A stretch of 64,000 nucleotides of DNA from Amycolatopsis pithecellobii (GCF_009707865.1 NZ_WMBA01000030.1:1-64000); one strand, 5' to 3'. Numbered from the stretch's first letter, positions 1 through 9,915 are shown. A program made the numbers and translations. Notes: a model not told the origin generated them from the letters alone.

Positions 1-250
1 GTTCGAGGGGGCGCTCGTTGTTCGTGTAGTGCGCTGGTTCGGCCGGCACCTGGCACCGCCCGCCGACCTCGTCCTGCACCCGCCCACTCCCCATAGCCGA
101 GATCACGTCAACGCCCAGACAGTACCGCGGCCCACCGCGTCCCGAAGCGAACGCTGGTCCGTCGAAAAAGAACCACGCCCGCCAACGCAAGGAGCTCGCA
201 CCGCGGGGGTCCGGGGGGTCGCCCCCCGGGTGTGACAAGGCACACGGGAA
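1..250. other. left-edge stretch without a supported gene
   Basis: I see no convincing coding region. The short open frames on both strands are arginine/proline-rich, have no recognisable domain and no ribosome-binding site, and look like GC-driven shadows. The only structure is a GC-rich hairpin at 211-229. The stretch probably lies between a gene outside the window and tRNA-Leu. Confidence 0.5.
211..229. terminator. GC-rich inverted repeat, possible terminator
   Basis: CCGGGGGG (211-218) pairs with CCCCCCGG (222-229) across a 3-base loop. There is no T tract, so a classical intrinsic terminator is unlikely. Such hairpins are common in high-GC intergenic regions and may stop transcription in either direction. 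Confidence 0.35.
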
Positions 251-277
251 AGGCCCCTCGGCGAAGCCGAGGGGCCT
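251..277 (-). terminator. terminator hairpin of tRNA-Leu
   Basis: Perfect 12-base stem AGGCCCCTCGGC / GCCGAGGGGCCT with a 3-base loop, just downstream of the tRNA-Leu 3' end on the minus strand. A short T-containing stretch follows. Its position and symmetry fit termination of the tRNA transcript. Confidence 0.7.
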
Positions 278-285
278 GAACAATG

Positions 286-368
286 TGGGCGAGGAGGGAG
301 TTGAACCCTCACGTCCTTTCGGACACACGGACCTGAACCGTGCGCGTCTGCCATTCCGCCACTCGCCC
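286..368 (-). tRNA. leuT: tRNA-Leu (CAG)
   Basis: The minus strand folds into an 83-nt class II tRNA: acceptor GGGCGAG/CTCGCCC, D-arm with GGCAGA, anticodon arm CACGG/CCGTG with CAG in the loop, a long variable arm (GTCC/GGAC), and T-arm GAGGG-TTCAACT-CCCTC. CCA is not encoded. A TAGTCT -10-like hexamer lies upstream at 389-394. The same tRNA borders the fhaA operon in mycobacteria (leuT). Confidence 0.95.
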
Positions 369-497
369 GCGTAACCGCGACAGCCAGGAAAGACTAGCAG
401 GGCGTCCGGACAGGTTTTCGCGGGGGCCGTGTCACGACGCCCCGATCCGATAGGATCGGGTGCGAAAGCACACGCGCAAAGGAGGAAACGAGTCCCG

Positions 498-1757
498 GTG
501 GGCCGCGTTGAACGGTTTGATCGACGCCTGGAAAGCCTGGTGGGCAACACCTTTGCGCGTATGTTCGGCGGCAAGGTCGTCACCCAGGAGGTGGCGCAGG
601 CCCTGGAACGCGAGAGCGAGGACAACGTTCGTGAGCTTGCCGGCGGTAGGCTACTCGCCCCGAACCACTACGTGGTGTCGTTGGGCCAGGAAGACCATGA
701 TCGCATGGCGGGCGACGAGCAGCGTGTCACCGGGTTGCTCGCCGAAGCGGTGGGACAGCATCTCGCCGAGCACGGCTGGGACACCTATGGTGACGTCGTA
801 GTCTCGCTCGAGCGCAACGAGGCGCTGCATACTGGACAATTCAAGATCCGTTCATCCGTCGACCCGGACGTCAGCGCGCACGGCCGGCGTCCAGGACGGC
901 CAGCTCGACCCAGCAACGCAGGAGACCCAGCAATGAGCCAGCCCCCCGGCTACGGCCAATACGACCAGGGTGACCCGTACGGCCAGCATGGCGGTCAGTA
1001 CGGCTACGGACAGCAGGGACAACCCGGTTACGACCAGGCCGGCTACGGCGGTCAGCAGGGGTATGACCAGGGCGGTTACGGTCAGCCGCAGACACCCGCC
1101 GGCGGGTACGAGCAGGGCGGCTACGGCGGCGGCCAGCCGGGTGGTTACGACCAGGGCTATGGGCAGGCGCCCCAGGGTGGCTACGACCAGGGCGGCTACG
1201 GCCAGCCCGGATACGGTGGCCAGCCGCCGCAGGGCGGATACGAGCAGGGTGGCTACGACCAGGGCGGTTACGGCCAGCCTGGCTATGGCGGTCAGCCCGG
1301 TTACGAGCAGGGTTACGGTCAACCGCCGCAGGGCGGGTACGAGCAGGGTGGCTACGGTCAGCAGCCCCAGGGCGGCTACGGCCAGCCCCCGCAGGGTGCG
1401 CCGGACCCGTACGCCCAGCAGGGCTATAACGCTCCAGCGCCGCCCTCAGTACCCGGCGGCAACCGTCAGCTCGCGGCGACGCTGCAGCTCGACGACGGCT
1501 CGAACCGCACCTACTCACTCAAGCAAGGCGGCAACGTGGTGGGCCGCGGTCAGGACGCGGACTTCCGGCTGCCTGACACCGGCGTCTCCCGCCGGCACCT
1601 GGAGATCACCTGGGACGGCCAGAGCGCGACGCTCGCCGACATCGGCTCCACGAACGGCACCACGGTCAACGGCACCCCGGTGCAGACCTGGCAGCTCGCC
1701 GACGGAGACGTCATCAGGGTCGGCCACTCGTCACTGGTTTTCCGCACGCAAGGCTGA
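498..1757 (+). CDS. fhaA: FhaA: DUF3662 and FHA-domain protein with a long Gly-Tyr-Gln linker
   Basis: Scaffold protein of the PknA/PknB system. In mycobacteria FhaA binds phosphorylated partners, including the MviN pseudokinase, and affects peptidoglycan synthesis. Residues 1-126 form a DUF3662 domain ([22 protein letters not shown]). Residues about 130-320 are a low-complexity tract of repeated GGYGQP, GGYEQ and GGYDQ units. The C-terminal FHA domain shows GRGQDAD, SRRH and STNGT. I place the start at GTG 498, after AAAGGAGGA at 478-486, because M. tuberculosis FhaA starts at the matching point. The frame stays open upstream to 429. First gene of a seven-gene operon. Confidence 0.93.
   Translation: MGRVERFDRRLESLVGNTFARMFGGKVVTQEVAQALERESEDNVRELAGGRLLAPNHYVVSLGQEDHDRMAGDEQRVTGLLAEAVGQHLAEHGWDTYGDVVVSLERNEALHTGQFKIRSSVDPDVSAHGRRPGRPARPSNAGDPAMSQPPGYGQYDQGDPYGQHGGQYGYGQQGQPGYDQAGYGGQQGYDQGGYGQPQTPAGGYEQGGYGGGQPGGYDQGYGQAPQGGYDQGGYGQPGYGGQPPQGGYEQGGYDQGGYGQPGYGGQPGYEQGYGQPPQGGYEQGGYGQQPQGGYGQPPQGAPDPYAQQGYNAPAPPSVPGGNRQLAATLQLDDGSNRTYSLKQGGNVVGRGQDADFRLPDTGVSRRHLEITWDGQSATLADIGSTNGTTVNGTPVQTWQLADGDVIRVGHSSLVFRTQG
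1052..1421 (+). repeat. degenerate Gly-Tyr-Gln repeat tract inside fhaA
   Basis: Imperfect in-frame repeats of about 12-30 bases built from GGCTACGG, GACCAGGGCGG and CAGCCG encode GGYGQ, GGYEQ and GGYDQ units. They form the disordered linker between DUF3662 and FHA. Copy number may vary by slippage. These are coding repeats, not a CRISPR array. Confidence 0.8.
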
Positions 1758-1897
1758 CTCACCGGGCACCTGCCTGATTCAGTTGGCCAAGCCGCTGGGA
1801 AGCTGGTATCCCGTGTCCCGCAGAATGTCGTCGGCGGGACACCGTGGCGCACCGGCGTCGCGGGTGGGAGTACAGAAGGCGGGAGCTGACACAACAG

Positions 1898-2365
1898 GTG
1901 CCAGAGCTGGTCGTTCAACTCACCAGGGTGGGCTTTCTGATCCTGCTCTGGTTGTTCGTGCTGGCCGCACTCCGCGTGGTGCGGTCGGATCTGTACGCGG
2001 CCTCCGGGCTGAAGGTGGCGATACCCGGCCTCCGGCGGGGTAAGGACAAGCAGCGGCCGCGGCCGACGGGCAAGACGCCTCGCCAGCTCATCGTCACGCA
2101 CGGTGTGCTGGCCGGGACGAGGATCGCGTTGGACGGCCGGCCGATCACGCTCGGCCGGGCCGACGACTCGACGCTGGTGCTCGACGACGATTACGCCTCG
2201 ACCCGGCACGCACGCATTTCCCTCCGTGGTGCCGACTGGTACGTGGAAGATCTGGGCTCCACAAACGGGACTTACCTGGACCGGGCTAAGGTCACTGCAC
2301 CCCTCCGAGTTCCACTCGGCGTCCCCATCCGGATCGGCAAGACGGTGATCGAGCTTCGCCCATGA
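1898..2365 (+). CDS. fhaB: FhaB (FipA): membrane-anchored FHA protein
   Basis: 155 residues. One N-terminal membrane segment (about residues 8-26) is followed by a cytosolic FHA domain with GRADDSTLVL, STRHARI and STNGTYL, nearly the same as mycobacterial FhaB/FipA. The domain binds phosphothreonine. In mycobacteria FipA links PknA signalling to FtsZ/FtsQ at the septum. Start GTG 1898 (PELVVQLTR) is preceded by GGGAG at 1881-1885 and aligns with the M. tuberculosis start. A longer reading from 1844 would add an arginine-rich extension that I do not believe. Its end overlaps pstP by four bases. Confidence 0.93.
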   Translation: MPELVVQLTRVGFLILLWLFVLAALRVVRSDLYAASGLKVAIPGLRRGKDKQRPRPTGKTPRQLIVTHGVLAGTRIALDGRPITLGRADDSTLVLDDDYASTRHARISLRGADWYVEDLGSTNGTYLDRAKVTAPLRVPLGVPIRIGKTVIELRP

Positions 2366-3738
2366 CACTCGTCCTTCGCTACGCAGCCCGCAGTGACCGT
2401 GGCCTGGTGCGTTCGAGCAACCAGGACTCGGTGTACGCCGGACCGCGCCTGCTCGCACTCGCCGACGGCATGGGCGGCCATGCCGCGGGTGAGGTGGCCA
2501 GCAAAGTCGTCATCGCGTCCCTCGCCCCGCTCGACGACGACGAGCCAGGCGACGATCTGCTGTCGCAACTGAGAGAGGCGGTGTCGGGCGGCAACGCGGC
2601 GATCTCGGAGCTGGTGGCGAACGATCCCGATCTCGACGGGATGGGCACGACCCTGACCGCGATGCTGTTCTCCGGTTCGCGGCTGGGCATGGTGCACGTC
2701 GGCGACTCGCGCGCATACCTCTATCGCAACGGCCAGTTCTCGCAGATCACCCGTGACGACAGTTTCGTCAACGAACTGCTGGAACAAGGCCGCATCACCG
2801 CCGATCAGGCCGCGACTCACCCACAGCGTTCGCTGCTGTTGAAGGCCCTCACCGGGCACGAGGTCGAGCCGAGCCTGACCGTGCGCGAAGCACGCGCCGG
2901 GGACCGGTATTTGCTGTGCTCGGACGGGTTGTCCGGGATGGTCAGCGACGAGACCCTCGCCGAGGCGATCCAGATCGCGGACCCGCAGAACTGCGCGGAC
3001 CGGATGATCGAGCTGGCGCTCAAGGGCGGCGGCACCGACAACGTCACGGTGATCGTGGCCGACGTGGTCGACGTCGACTTCGGTGAGGACGCCCCGATCG
3101 TCGGCGGCGCGGCCGGTGACGGCAGTGACGAGTACAACCACCAGGGCGACTCACCGGCGGCACGGGCCCGTGCGCTCACCGCGCCCCCGCCACCACCTCC
3201 GCAGCAGACCGACCCGGAACCCGACCCGAAAAGCACGCGCCGCCGTCGCTGGCGCTGGTTCGTCGGCATCGTGCTGGTGCTGGTGCTGCTGGCCGCGGGC
3301 GGGATCGCGACGCGCTACTTCGTGCTCAGCCAGTACTACGTCGGCGAAGGCAGCAACAACGAGGTCGCCGTCTTCCGCGGGGTGCCGGGCAGCATCCTCG
3401 GCATCCAGTTGCATCAGCAGGCCGAGGGTTCGTGCCCGCCGGGCAGCTCGATGTGTGACGTGCTGACCGTGCCCCAGTTGCAGCAGGACGCGCAGAACGC
3501 GGTGCGCAACGGGGTCAAGAAGGACACCCTGCAGGCCGCGCGCGACTACATCAACAACTTCTTGCGGTACAAGACGTTGAAGGACTGCTCGACCCAGCCG
3601 GTGACGCCGGCACCGACGCCCACGACGACCCCGCCCGGCCCTGGGCAGCCGTCCGCGCCGACGGCCCAGGCAGCACCGGAAACCGGCGTGCCGAGCACCG
3701 ACTGCCAGCCGGCGATCCCCTCTGGCGGCGGTGGCTGA
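2362..3738 (+). CDS. pstP: PstP: PP2C-type Ser/Thr protein phosphatase
   Basis: Dephosphorylates PknA, PknB and their substrates. The catalytic PP2C domain (about residues 5-235) has all metal-site motifs: SDRGLVRSSNQD, LADGMGGHAAGE, VGDSRAYLY, CSDGLSGM and GTDNVTVIVAD. A proline-rich juxtamembrane stretch and an RRRRW anchor precede one membrane segment at about 296-316. A roughly 140-residue extracellular part ends in a Pro/Thr-rich tail. The ATGA overlap with fhaB and the one-base overlap with rodA indicate translational coupling. Length and order match mycobacterial PstP. Confidence 0.95.
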   Translation: MTLVLRYAARSDRGLVRSSNQDSVYAGPRLLALADGMGGHAAGEVASKVVIASLAPLDDDEPGDDLLSQLREAVSGGNAAISELVANDPDLDGMGTTLTAMLFSGSRLGMVHVGDSRAYLYRNGQFSQITRDDSFVNELLEQGRITADQAATHPQRSLLLKALTGHEVEPSLTVREARAGDRYLLCSDGLSGMVSDETLAEAIQIADPQNCADRMIELALKGGGTDNVTVIVADVVDVDFGEDAPIVGGAAGDGSDEYNHQGDSPAARARALTAPPPPPPQQTDPEPDPKSTRRRRWRWFVGIVLVLVLLAAGGIATRYFVLSQYYVGEGSNNEVAVFRGVPGSILGIQLHQQAEGSCPPGSSMCDVLTVPQLQQDAQNAVRNGVKKDTLQAARDYINNFLRYKTLKDCSTQPVTPAPTPTTTPPGPGQPSAPTAQAAPETGVPSTDCQPAIPSGGGG

Positions 3739-5222
3739 TGAGCCAGCCTGCGTCACCAGACCCCGCGGCCCCGATCTACCAAACCAACCCGCAGCGGGAA
3801 CTACCGACGCGGCGCGGGACCGAGCTGGCTCTGCTCGGGTTCGCGGCGTTCATCGTCACCTGCGCGTTCGTGCTGGTGCAGGCCAACCAGGAGCAGGAGC
3901 TGTCGCTCTCGATCATCTGGTACGGCCTGGCCTACCTGGCGTTGTTCGGGGTGGCGCACCTGGCCGTGCGGCGGTGGGCGCCCTACGCGGATCCGCTGAT
4001 CCTGCCGTGCGTGGCGCTGCTCAACGGCATCGGCCTGGTGATGATCTACCGGGTCGACCTGGCGCTGGCGGAGCGGGCGACGCAGGGCGGTGATTCCTAC
4101 AGTTCGGCCGCGCCCAAGCAGGTGCTGTTCACCACCCTGGCGCTGGCGCTGTTCCTCGCCGTGCTCATCCTGGTCAAGGACCACCGCACGCTGACTCGCT
4201 ACGGCTACATCTGCGGCCTCGTCGGCGTGGTCGCGCTCGCGCTGCCCGCGCTGCTGCCGGCTTCGCTGTCGCAGGTCAACGGCGCGAAGGTGTGGATCAA
4301 GCTGCCGTTTTTCTCGATCCAGCCGGGCGAGTTCGCAAAGATCCTGCTGATGCTGTTCTTCGCCTCCTTCCTGGTGGGCAAACGTGACCTGTTCCGGGTC
4401 GCGGGACGGAAGGTGGCCGGTGTCGAGCTGCCGCGCGCCCGCGACCTGGGTCCGATCCTCATCGCCGCGCTGATCGCGATGGGCATCCTGATGTTCGAGA
4501 AGGACCTCGGTCAGTCGCTGCTGTTGTTCGGCATCCTGCTGGTCATGGTGTATGTCGCCACCGAGCGCGGCGTGTGGGTCGCGGTGGGCCTGGGGTTTTT
4601 CATGCTCGGCTGCGTCATCGCCTACAACCTGTTCACCCACGTCCAGCAGCGGGTGGCGAACTGGATCGACCCGTTGGCCACCTACAACGACGCGGGCGGT
4701 GGCTACCAGGTCGCACAAGGCCTCTTCGGCCTGGGCACGGGCGGGGTCGGCGGCACCGGGCTCGGCGCCGGGCGGCCCGACATCGTGCCGGAAGCCAACT
4801 CCGACTTCATCACCGCGGGGATCGGCGAGGAGCTCGGCTTCATCGGCCTGGCCGCGCTGTTGATGGTGTATCTGATCCTGGCCACCCGCGGGATGCGCAG
4901 CGCACTCGCCGTGCGTGACACGTTCGGCAAGCTGCTCGGTTGCGGCTTGTCGTTCTCGATCGTGATGCAGGTGTTCGTGATCGTCGGCGGGGTCACCAAG
5001 TTGATCCCGATGACCGGTATCACCACCCCGTTCCTGTCCTACGGCGGTTCTTCGCTGCTGGCCAACTACATCCTGGTGGGGCTGCTGCTGAGGATCTCCG
5101 ACGCGGCGCGGCGCCCCGCCGCGAAACCGCGCCCGAAGGCGCCGCAACAGCAGGCTCCGCTGGCCGACGCGCACACCGTGATGGTGCAACGACCATCGGC
5201 CGAACAGGGGGGTGCCGAGTGA
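3738..5222 (+). CDS. rodA: RodA/FtsW-family (SEDS) peptidoglycan glycosyltransferase
   Basis: A 494-residue polytopic membrane protein of the SEDS family, which polymerises lipid II together with a class B PBP, here PbpA encoded next. SEDS hallmarks include the GxGxGGxGGTGLGAGRPDIVPEA region, SDFITAGIGEELG, and a C-terminal MTGITTPFLSYGGSSLL. About ten hydrophobic segments are visible. The C-terminal cytosolic tail is Pro/Gln/Lys-rich. Its position between pstP and pbpA matches rodA (Rv0017c) of M. tuberculosis. It could equally be labelled FtsW-like, as the sequence alone does not separate the two. Confidence 0.92.
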   Translation: MSQPASPDPAAPIYQTNPQRELPTRRGTELALLGFAAFIVTCAFVLVQANQEQELSLSIIWYGLAYLALFGVAHLAVRRWAPYADPLILPCVALLNGIGLVMIYRVDLALAERATQGGDSYSSAAPKQVLFTTLALALFLAVLILVKDHRTLTRYGYICGLVGVVALALPALLPASLSQVNGAKVWIKLPFFSIQPGEFAKILLMLFFASFLVGKRDLFRVAGRKVAGVELPRARDLGPILIAALIAMGILMFEKDLGQSLLLFGILLVMVYVATERGVWVAVGLGFFMLGCVIAYNLFTHVQQRVANWIDPLATYNDAGGGYQVAQGLFGLGTGGVGGTGLGAGRPDIVPEANSDFITAGIGEELGFIGLAALLMVYLILATRGMRSALAVRDTFGKLLGCGLSFSIVMQVFVIVGGVTKLIPMTGITTPFLSYGGSSLLANYILVGLLLRISDAARRPAAKPRPKAPQQQAPLADAHTVMVQRPSAEQGGAE

Positions 5223-6688
5223 ACAAGCCCATGCGCCGCGTCGGCATCGCCATGCTCGTCATGGTGGTGCTGTTGCTGGCCAACGTCACGTACATCCAGG
5301 TGGTGAAGGCCGACAGCTACCGCACCGACTCGCGCAACCAGCGGGTGTTGCTCGACGAGTACGCCCGCCAGCGCGGCAGCCTGGTTTCGCAGTTCAACGG
5401 CCAGGTAGTGGCGGACGTGGTACCGACCGACGACAAGCTGAAGTTCCAGCGCCGCTACCTCAACGGGCCGATGTACGCGCCGGTGACCGGGTTCTACTCG
5501 GTGAACTACGGTTCGGCCGGGCTGGAGCGTTCCGAGGACGACATCCTCACCGGTTCCGACCCGCGGCTGTTCGTGCGGCGGCTGTCGGACATGGTCACCG
5601 GCCGGGACCCGCGCGGCGGCAACGTGCAGCTGACCATCAACCCGGCCGTTCAGCAGGCCGCGTACAACGCGATGACGGCGAAGGGCTACACCGGCGCGGT
5701 CGTCGCGATGAACCCGAAGACCGGCGAGATCCTGGCGATGGTCTCGACGCCGTCGTACGACCCGAACGGGCTGGCCTCGCACGACAGCACCGAGCAGGCC
5801 AACGCCTGGAAGCAGTTCAACAACGACCCGAAGAACCCGATGCTCAACCGCGGGATCTCGGAGACCTACCCGCCGGGTTCGACGTTCAAGCTGGTCGTCG
5901 CGGCCGCCGAGCTGGAGAGCGGTGGCCGCCCGGACACCCCGGTGAGCAACGCGCCGAACGTGACACTGCCCGGTACCAGCACCACGCTGGAGAACTACGG
6001 TGGCGAGGTCTGTCCGGGCACGACGTTCGCGCAGGCGCTCGCGCACTCGTGCAACGTCCCGTTCGCGACGTTCGCCGGCCAGCTCGGTGCGGACAAGTTG
6101 CGCTCGACCGCGGCGAACTTCGGCATCGGCCAGACCGACCTGGCGATCCCCAACAGGGTCGTGCCCTCCAGCCTCGGCGCGCTCGAGTCGACCGCCGCGC
6201 TCTACCAGAGCGGCATCGGCCAGCGCGACGTCCGGCTGACTCCGTTGCAGGACTGCCTGCTCGCCGCGACGGTCGCCAACGGCGGGATGGCGATGAAGCC
6301 GCAGCTGGTGAAGAAGCTGCTGGCGCCGGACCTGTCCGACGTGCAGGGTTTCACGCCGGAGGAGCTGACCGGCACCCCCGCGCTGTCCTCGGCCAACGCC
6401 GACATCCTCAAGCAGATGATGGAGATGTCGGAGGACAACACCAAGGGCGGCGGCAAGAAGGCGAACGTCAAGATCGCCTCGAAGACCGGCACCGCCGAGC
6501 ACGGCAACGATCCGAAGAACACCCCGCCGCACGCGTGGTACACCGCGTTCGCGCCTGCCGACGATCCGCAGATCGCGGTGGCGGTGATCGTCGAGTCCGG
6601 CGGTAACCGCGGTCTGGAGGCCACCGGGGGAACCGTCGCCGCGGAGATCGGCCGGGCCGCGATCAACGCGCAGCTCGGGGGTGGATAG
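5219..6688 (+). CDS. pbpA: PbpA: class B penicillin-binding protein (transpeptidase)
   Basis: 489 residues with an N-terminal membrane anchor (about 7-24), a dimerisation region, and a transpeptidase domain. Its active-site motifs are STFK (Ser221, Lys224), SCN (from Ser277) and KTGTA (Lys422). It crosslinks septal or side-wall peptidoglycan as partner of RodA. Mycobacterial PbpA is a PknB substrate. Start GTG 5219 overlaps the rodA stop by four bases. The frame is open upstream inside rodA, but that part reads as low-complexity arginine-rich shadow. Confidence 0.95.
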   Translation: MNKPMRRVGIAMLVMVVLLLANVTYIQVVKADSYRTDSRNQRVLLDEYARQRGSLVSQFNGQVVADVVPTDDKLKFQRRYLNGPMYAPVTGFYSVNYGSAGLERSEDDILTGSDPRLFVRRLSDMVTGRDPRGGNVQLTINPAVQQAAYNAMTAKGYTGAVVAMNPKTGEILAMVSTPSYDPNGLASHDSTEQANAWKQFNNDPKNPMLNRGISETYPPGSTFKLVVAAAELESGGRPDTPVSNAPNVTLPGTSTTLENYGGEVCPGTTFAQALAHSCNVPFATFAGQLGADKLRSTAANFGIGQTDLAIPNRVVPSSLGALESTAALYQSGIGQRDVRLTPLQDCLLAATVANGGMAMKPQLVKKLLAPDLSDVQGFTPEELTGTPALSSANADILKQMMEMSEDNTKGGGKKANVKIASKTGTAEHGNDPKNTPPHAWYTAFAPADDPQIAVAVIVESGGNRGLEATGGTVAAEIGRAAINAQLGGG

Positions 6689-6691
6689 CGG

Positions 6692-7840
6692 ATGCTGTCC
6701 ACGGGTCAGCTGGTGGCGGAGCGCTACCGTCTGGTCAGCCGGATCGCCGTCGGGGGGATGGGCGAGGTCTGGCAGGCCAGTGACACCCGGTTGGACCGCA
6801 TCGTCGCGGTGAAGGTGCTCAAAGCGGAGCTGTCCGGTGACGCTGAGTTCCTGCACCGCTTCCGGACCGAGGCGCGGACGACGGCGTCGCTGAACCATCC
6901 CGGGATCGCCGCCGTGCACGATTACGGTGAATCCGTCGCGGACGACAATTCGATCGCGTATCTGGTCATGGAGCTCGTCGAGGGCGAACCACTGGCCGGC
7001 ATCCTCGCGCGCGAGGGGCGGCTGGCCGCCGACCGGGTACTCGACATTCTCGAGCAGGCGGGCCGCGCCTTGCAGGCCGCGCACGAACGCGGCCTGGTGC
7101 ACCGCGACATCAAGCCCGGCAACATCCTGGTCACACCGGGCAACACGGTCAAGATCACCGACTTCGGGATCGCGAAGGCAGCCCACGCCGCCCCGGTGAC
7201 GAGGTCCGGCATGGTGATGGGCACGGCGCACTACATCGCTCCGGAGCAGGCGCTCGGGCATGACGCCGAGCCGGCCAGCGACGTGTACTCGCTCGCGGTG
7301 TGCGGTTACGAATGTCTGGCCGGGCACCGGCCGTTCCTGTCCGAACATTCGGTGACGGTCGCGATGATGCACATCCGCGACCTGCCGCCGCCGCTGCCGC
7401 CGGATGTGCCACCCGGCGTGCGGGCGCTGATCGAGGCGACCCTCGTCAAGGACTCGCGACAGCGTTACCGCACCGGCGGCGAGTTCGCCGCCGCGGTCGC
7501 CGCGATCCGGGCCGGTCATCCGCTGCCGGCACCATCCGGTTTCCTGCAGTCGTACCCGCCGAATCCGGCACCAGGCCTGATTTCTCATCCGCTGATGCAA
7601 CCTGTGGCCCCGCCGATGGGTCATCCCAGTGGGACGGTGCCGCGCCGGCGGAACCTGGCCGCGTTGTGGGTGGTGCTCGCCGTGCTGGTGCTGGGCGTCG
7701 TCATCGCGGCGGCGTTGCTGCTGCCGAGGCTGCTCGGTTCGGCGAAACCCCCGGGACAACCGGGCGTCGTCGGCACCAGCGACCTGGGACCGGGCGGGGC
7801 CCAGCCGCCTCCCACAGAACGGAAGACCTACGGGGCATGA
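6692..7840 (+). CDS. pknA: PknA: transmembrane Ser/Thr protein kinase
   Basis: 382 residues. The kinase domain (about 12-270) has the glycine loop IAVGGMGEV, Lys41 in VAVK, HRD with Asp139, DFG with Asp157, and an APE-like APEQ. A Pro-rich juxtamembrane region leads to one membrane segment near 320-342 and a short extracellular tail without sensor domains. In mycobacteria PknA phosphorylates Wag31, FtsZ and FipA. Three bases separate it from pbpA. Confidence 0.95.
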   Translation: MLSTGQLVAERYRLVSRIAVGGMGEVWQASDTRLDRIVAVKVLKAELSGDAEFLHRFRTEARTTASLNHPGIAAVHDYGESVADDNSIAYLVMELVEGEPLAGILAREGRLAADRVLDILEQAGRALQAAHERGLVHRDIKPGNILVTPGNTVKITDFGIAKAAHAAPVTRSGMVMGTAHYIAPEQALGHDAEPASDVYSLAVCGYECLAGHRPFLSEHSVTVAMMHIRDLPPPLPPDVPPGVRALIEATLVKDSRQRYRTGGEFAAAVAAIRAGHPLPAPSGFLQSYPPNPAPGLISHPLMQPVAPPMGHPSGTVPRRRNLAALWVVLAVLVLGVVIAAALLLPRLLGSAKPPGQPGVVGTSDLGPGGAQPPPTERKTYGA

Positions 7841-7877
7841 TGAGTACACCTTGGACGGAATGGACAGGCTTTCTCCG

Positions 7878-9899
7878 ATGAGCGCACCCCGACTGCTCTC
7901 CAACCGCTACGAACTGGGCGACACGCTCGGCTACGGCGGCATGTCCGAGGTCCATCACGGCACTGACATCCGCCTGGGGCGCGAGGTCGCGGTGAAGATC
8001 CTGCGTGCCGACCTGGCCAGGGACCCGCAGTTCCAGGAGCGGTTCCGGCGCGAGGCGCAGAACGCCGCCGCGCTGAACCACCCGGCGATCGTCGCGGTCT
8101 ACGACACGGGCGAGACGCAGACCGAGTACGGTCCGCTGCCCTACATCGTGATGGAGTACGTCAACGGCCGGACGCTGCGCGACATCGTCAAGACCGAGGG
8201 CCCGATGTCGCAGAAGCGGGCCATGGAGGTCATGGCCGACGTCTGTGCCGCACTGGATTTCTCGCACCGGCACGGCATCGTGCACCGCGACGTCAAGCCG
8301 GCGAACGTGATGATCACCAACCACGGCGCGGTCAAGGTCATGGACTTCGGTATCGCGCGCGCGATGCACGACGGCCAGGCCGCGATGACGCAGACCGCCG
8401 CGGTGATCGGCACGGCCCAGTACCTCTCGCCGGAGCAGGCGCGTGGTGAGGGTGTCGACGCGCGGTCGGACGTGTACGCGGCCGGGTGTGTGCTGTACGA
8501 GCTGGTCACGGGTGAGCCGCCGTTCACGGGCGACTCACCGGTCGCGGTGGCGTACCAGCATGTCCGGGAGGACCCGAAGGCGCCGTCGTCGGTGAACCCC
8601 GCGGTGTCCGCGGAGCTGGACGCGATCGTGTTGAAGGCGCTCGCGAAGGGCCCGGCGAACCGGTACCAGTCGGCCGCCGAGATGCGCTCGGACATGGTGC
8701 GCGTGCTGTCCGGGCAGCGCCCGTCCGCGCCGATGGTGATGACGGCCGACGAGCGCACGCAGGTGATGAACGGTGGTGGTCCGCCCGGGCACGCGGCGGA
8801 TTACGAGGAGTACAGCGACGGATACGGCGACGACGATCCGGCTCGCCGGCGGCGACGGCGGGCGTGGACGGCCGTGATCTTCACGGTGATCGGCTTGGCG
8901 CTGGTCGCGTTCATCCTGTGGCTGGCGGGCGCGTTCGACAGCAAGCCGACGTCGGCGCAGGTGCCCGACGTGAAGGGCCAGTCGCAGAACGTCGCGATGG
9001 ATACCTTGCGCAACAAGGGTTTCACGAAGATCACGCCGGTCCCGGTGTCGTGCAAGATGCAGCAGGACGGCACGTCGGCGTGCTCGCCCGACCAGATCGG
9101 CAAGGCGCTGAAGACGGACCCGGCGGCCGGTACGACCGCGACCACGTCGACCGAGGTCAAGCTGAGCATCGGGGCTGCGCCGGCGAAGGTGACGGTGCCT
9201 GACTTGTCGGGCAAGAGCCAGGACGAGGCCAAGCAGGCGCTGGCGGGGGTCGGGTTGTATCTGGACCCGAACGTCCCGCAGGTCGATGTGAGTGACCCGA
9301 ACCAGTACGGCAAGGTGGTGCGCCAGAGCGTGGGCGCGAACACCACGGTCGACGAGGGCACCACGGTGACGATCACCGTGGGCAAGACCAAGAACATGGT
9401 CGCGATCACCGATTACACAGGTCAGCAGTTCAGTGTGGCCGAGTCGCAGTTGAAGGCGGCGGGGTTCACGGTGGTGCGGCAGACGCAGGCGTCGGACAAG
9501 CCCGAAGGCATTGTGGTGAACCAGAAGCCGAACGCCGGGCAGCAGCCCGAGGGCAGCACGGTGACGCTGTTCGTGTCGGACGGTTCGCAGCAGCAGATCA
9601 CGATGCCGGACCTGACCGGGCTGGACCAGCAGGCGGCGCAGGCGAAACTGGCACAGGCCGGCTGGGATGGTCAGGTGAACTACCAGGCGGACAAGGTCAA
9701 CGATCCGAACAAGGAAGGCGTGGTCACCCGCACCGCGCCGACGGCCGGCACACAGATCGCGAAGAACCAATCGGTGACGATTTTCGTCGGCGAAACCGCC
9801 GGCGACGGCGGTGGCCACAACACCAGCACGTCGTCGACCCCGACGTCGACGAGCCGAGGCGGCATTCTCCCGCCGGGCCAGGGCAACGGCGGCAACTGA
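7878..9899 (+). CDS. pknB: PknB: PASTA-domain Ser/Thr protein kinase
   Basis: 673 residues. The N-terminal kinase domain has Lys40, HRD Asp138, DFG Asp156, and a TQTAAVIGTAQYLSPEQ activation segment typical of PknB. One membrane segment lies at about 330-352. Four extracellular PASTA repeats follow, beginning VPDVKGQ, VPDLSGK, ITDYTGQ and MPDLTGL, which sense muropeptides or lipid II. The tail is Ser/Thr-rich. I chose ATG 7878 because MSAPRLLSNRYELG aligns with the known PknB start. ATG 7860 is the alternative. Last gene of the operon. Confidence 0.94.
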   Translation: MSAPRLLSNRYELGDTLGYGGMSEVHHGTDIRLGREVAVKILRADLARDPQFQERFRREAQNAAALNHPAIVAVYDTGETQTEYGPLPYIVMEYVNGRTLRDIVKTEGPMSQKRAMEVMADVCAALDFSHRHGIVHRDVKPANVMITNHGAVKVMDFGIARAMHDGQAAMTQTAAVIGTAQYLSPEQARGEGVDARSDVYAAGCVLYELVTGEPPFTGDSPVAVAYQHVREDPKAPSSVNPAVSAELDAIVLKALAKGPANRYQSAAEMRSDMVRVLSGQRPSAPMVMTADERTQVMNGGGPPGHAADYEEYSDGYGDDDPARRRRRRAWTAVIFTVIGLALVAFILWLAGAFDSKPTSAQVPDVKGQSQNVAMDTLRNKGFTKITPVPVSCKMQQDGTSACSPDQIGKALKTDPAAGTTATTSTEVKLSIGAAPAKVTVPDLSGKSQDEAKQALAGVGLYLDPNVPQVDVSDPNQYGKVVRQSVGANTTVDEGTTVTITVGKTKNMVAITDYTGQQFSVAESQLKAAGFTVVRQTQASDKPEGIVVNQKPNAGQQPEGSTVTLFVSDGSQQQITMPDLTGLDQQAAQAKLAQAGWDGQVNYQADKVNDPNKEGVVTRTAPTAGTQIAKNQSVTIFVGETAGDGGGHNTSTSSTPTSTSRGGILPPGQGNGGN

Positions 9900-9915
9900 G
9901 CGGTTCTCTCGACGT

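Noticed and set aside
429-497. N-terminal extension of FhaA from GTG 429
   Set aside because: No ribosome-binding site; family alignment and AAAGGAGGA support GTG 498.
1052-1421. Repeat tract as a possible CRISPR array
   Set aside because: Units are short, in frame, without unique spacers and code for the FhaA linker. No cas genes in the window.
5066-7903. Very long open frame on the minus strand, antisense to pbpA and pknA
   Set aside because: Arg/His/Asp/Gln-rich translation without domains; the sense genes are full length with all catalytic motifs. A GC-bias shadow.
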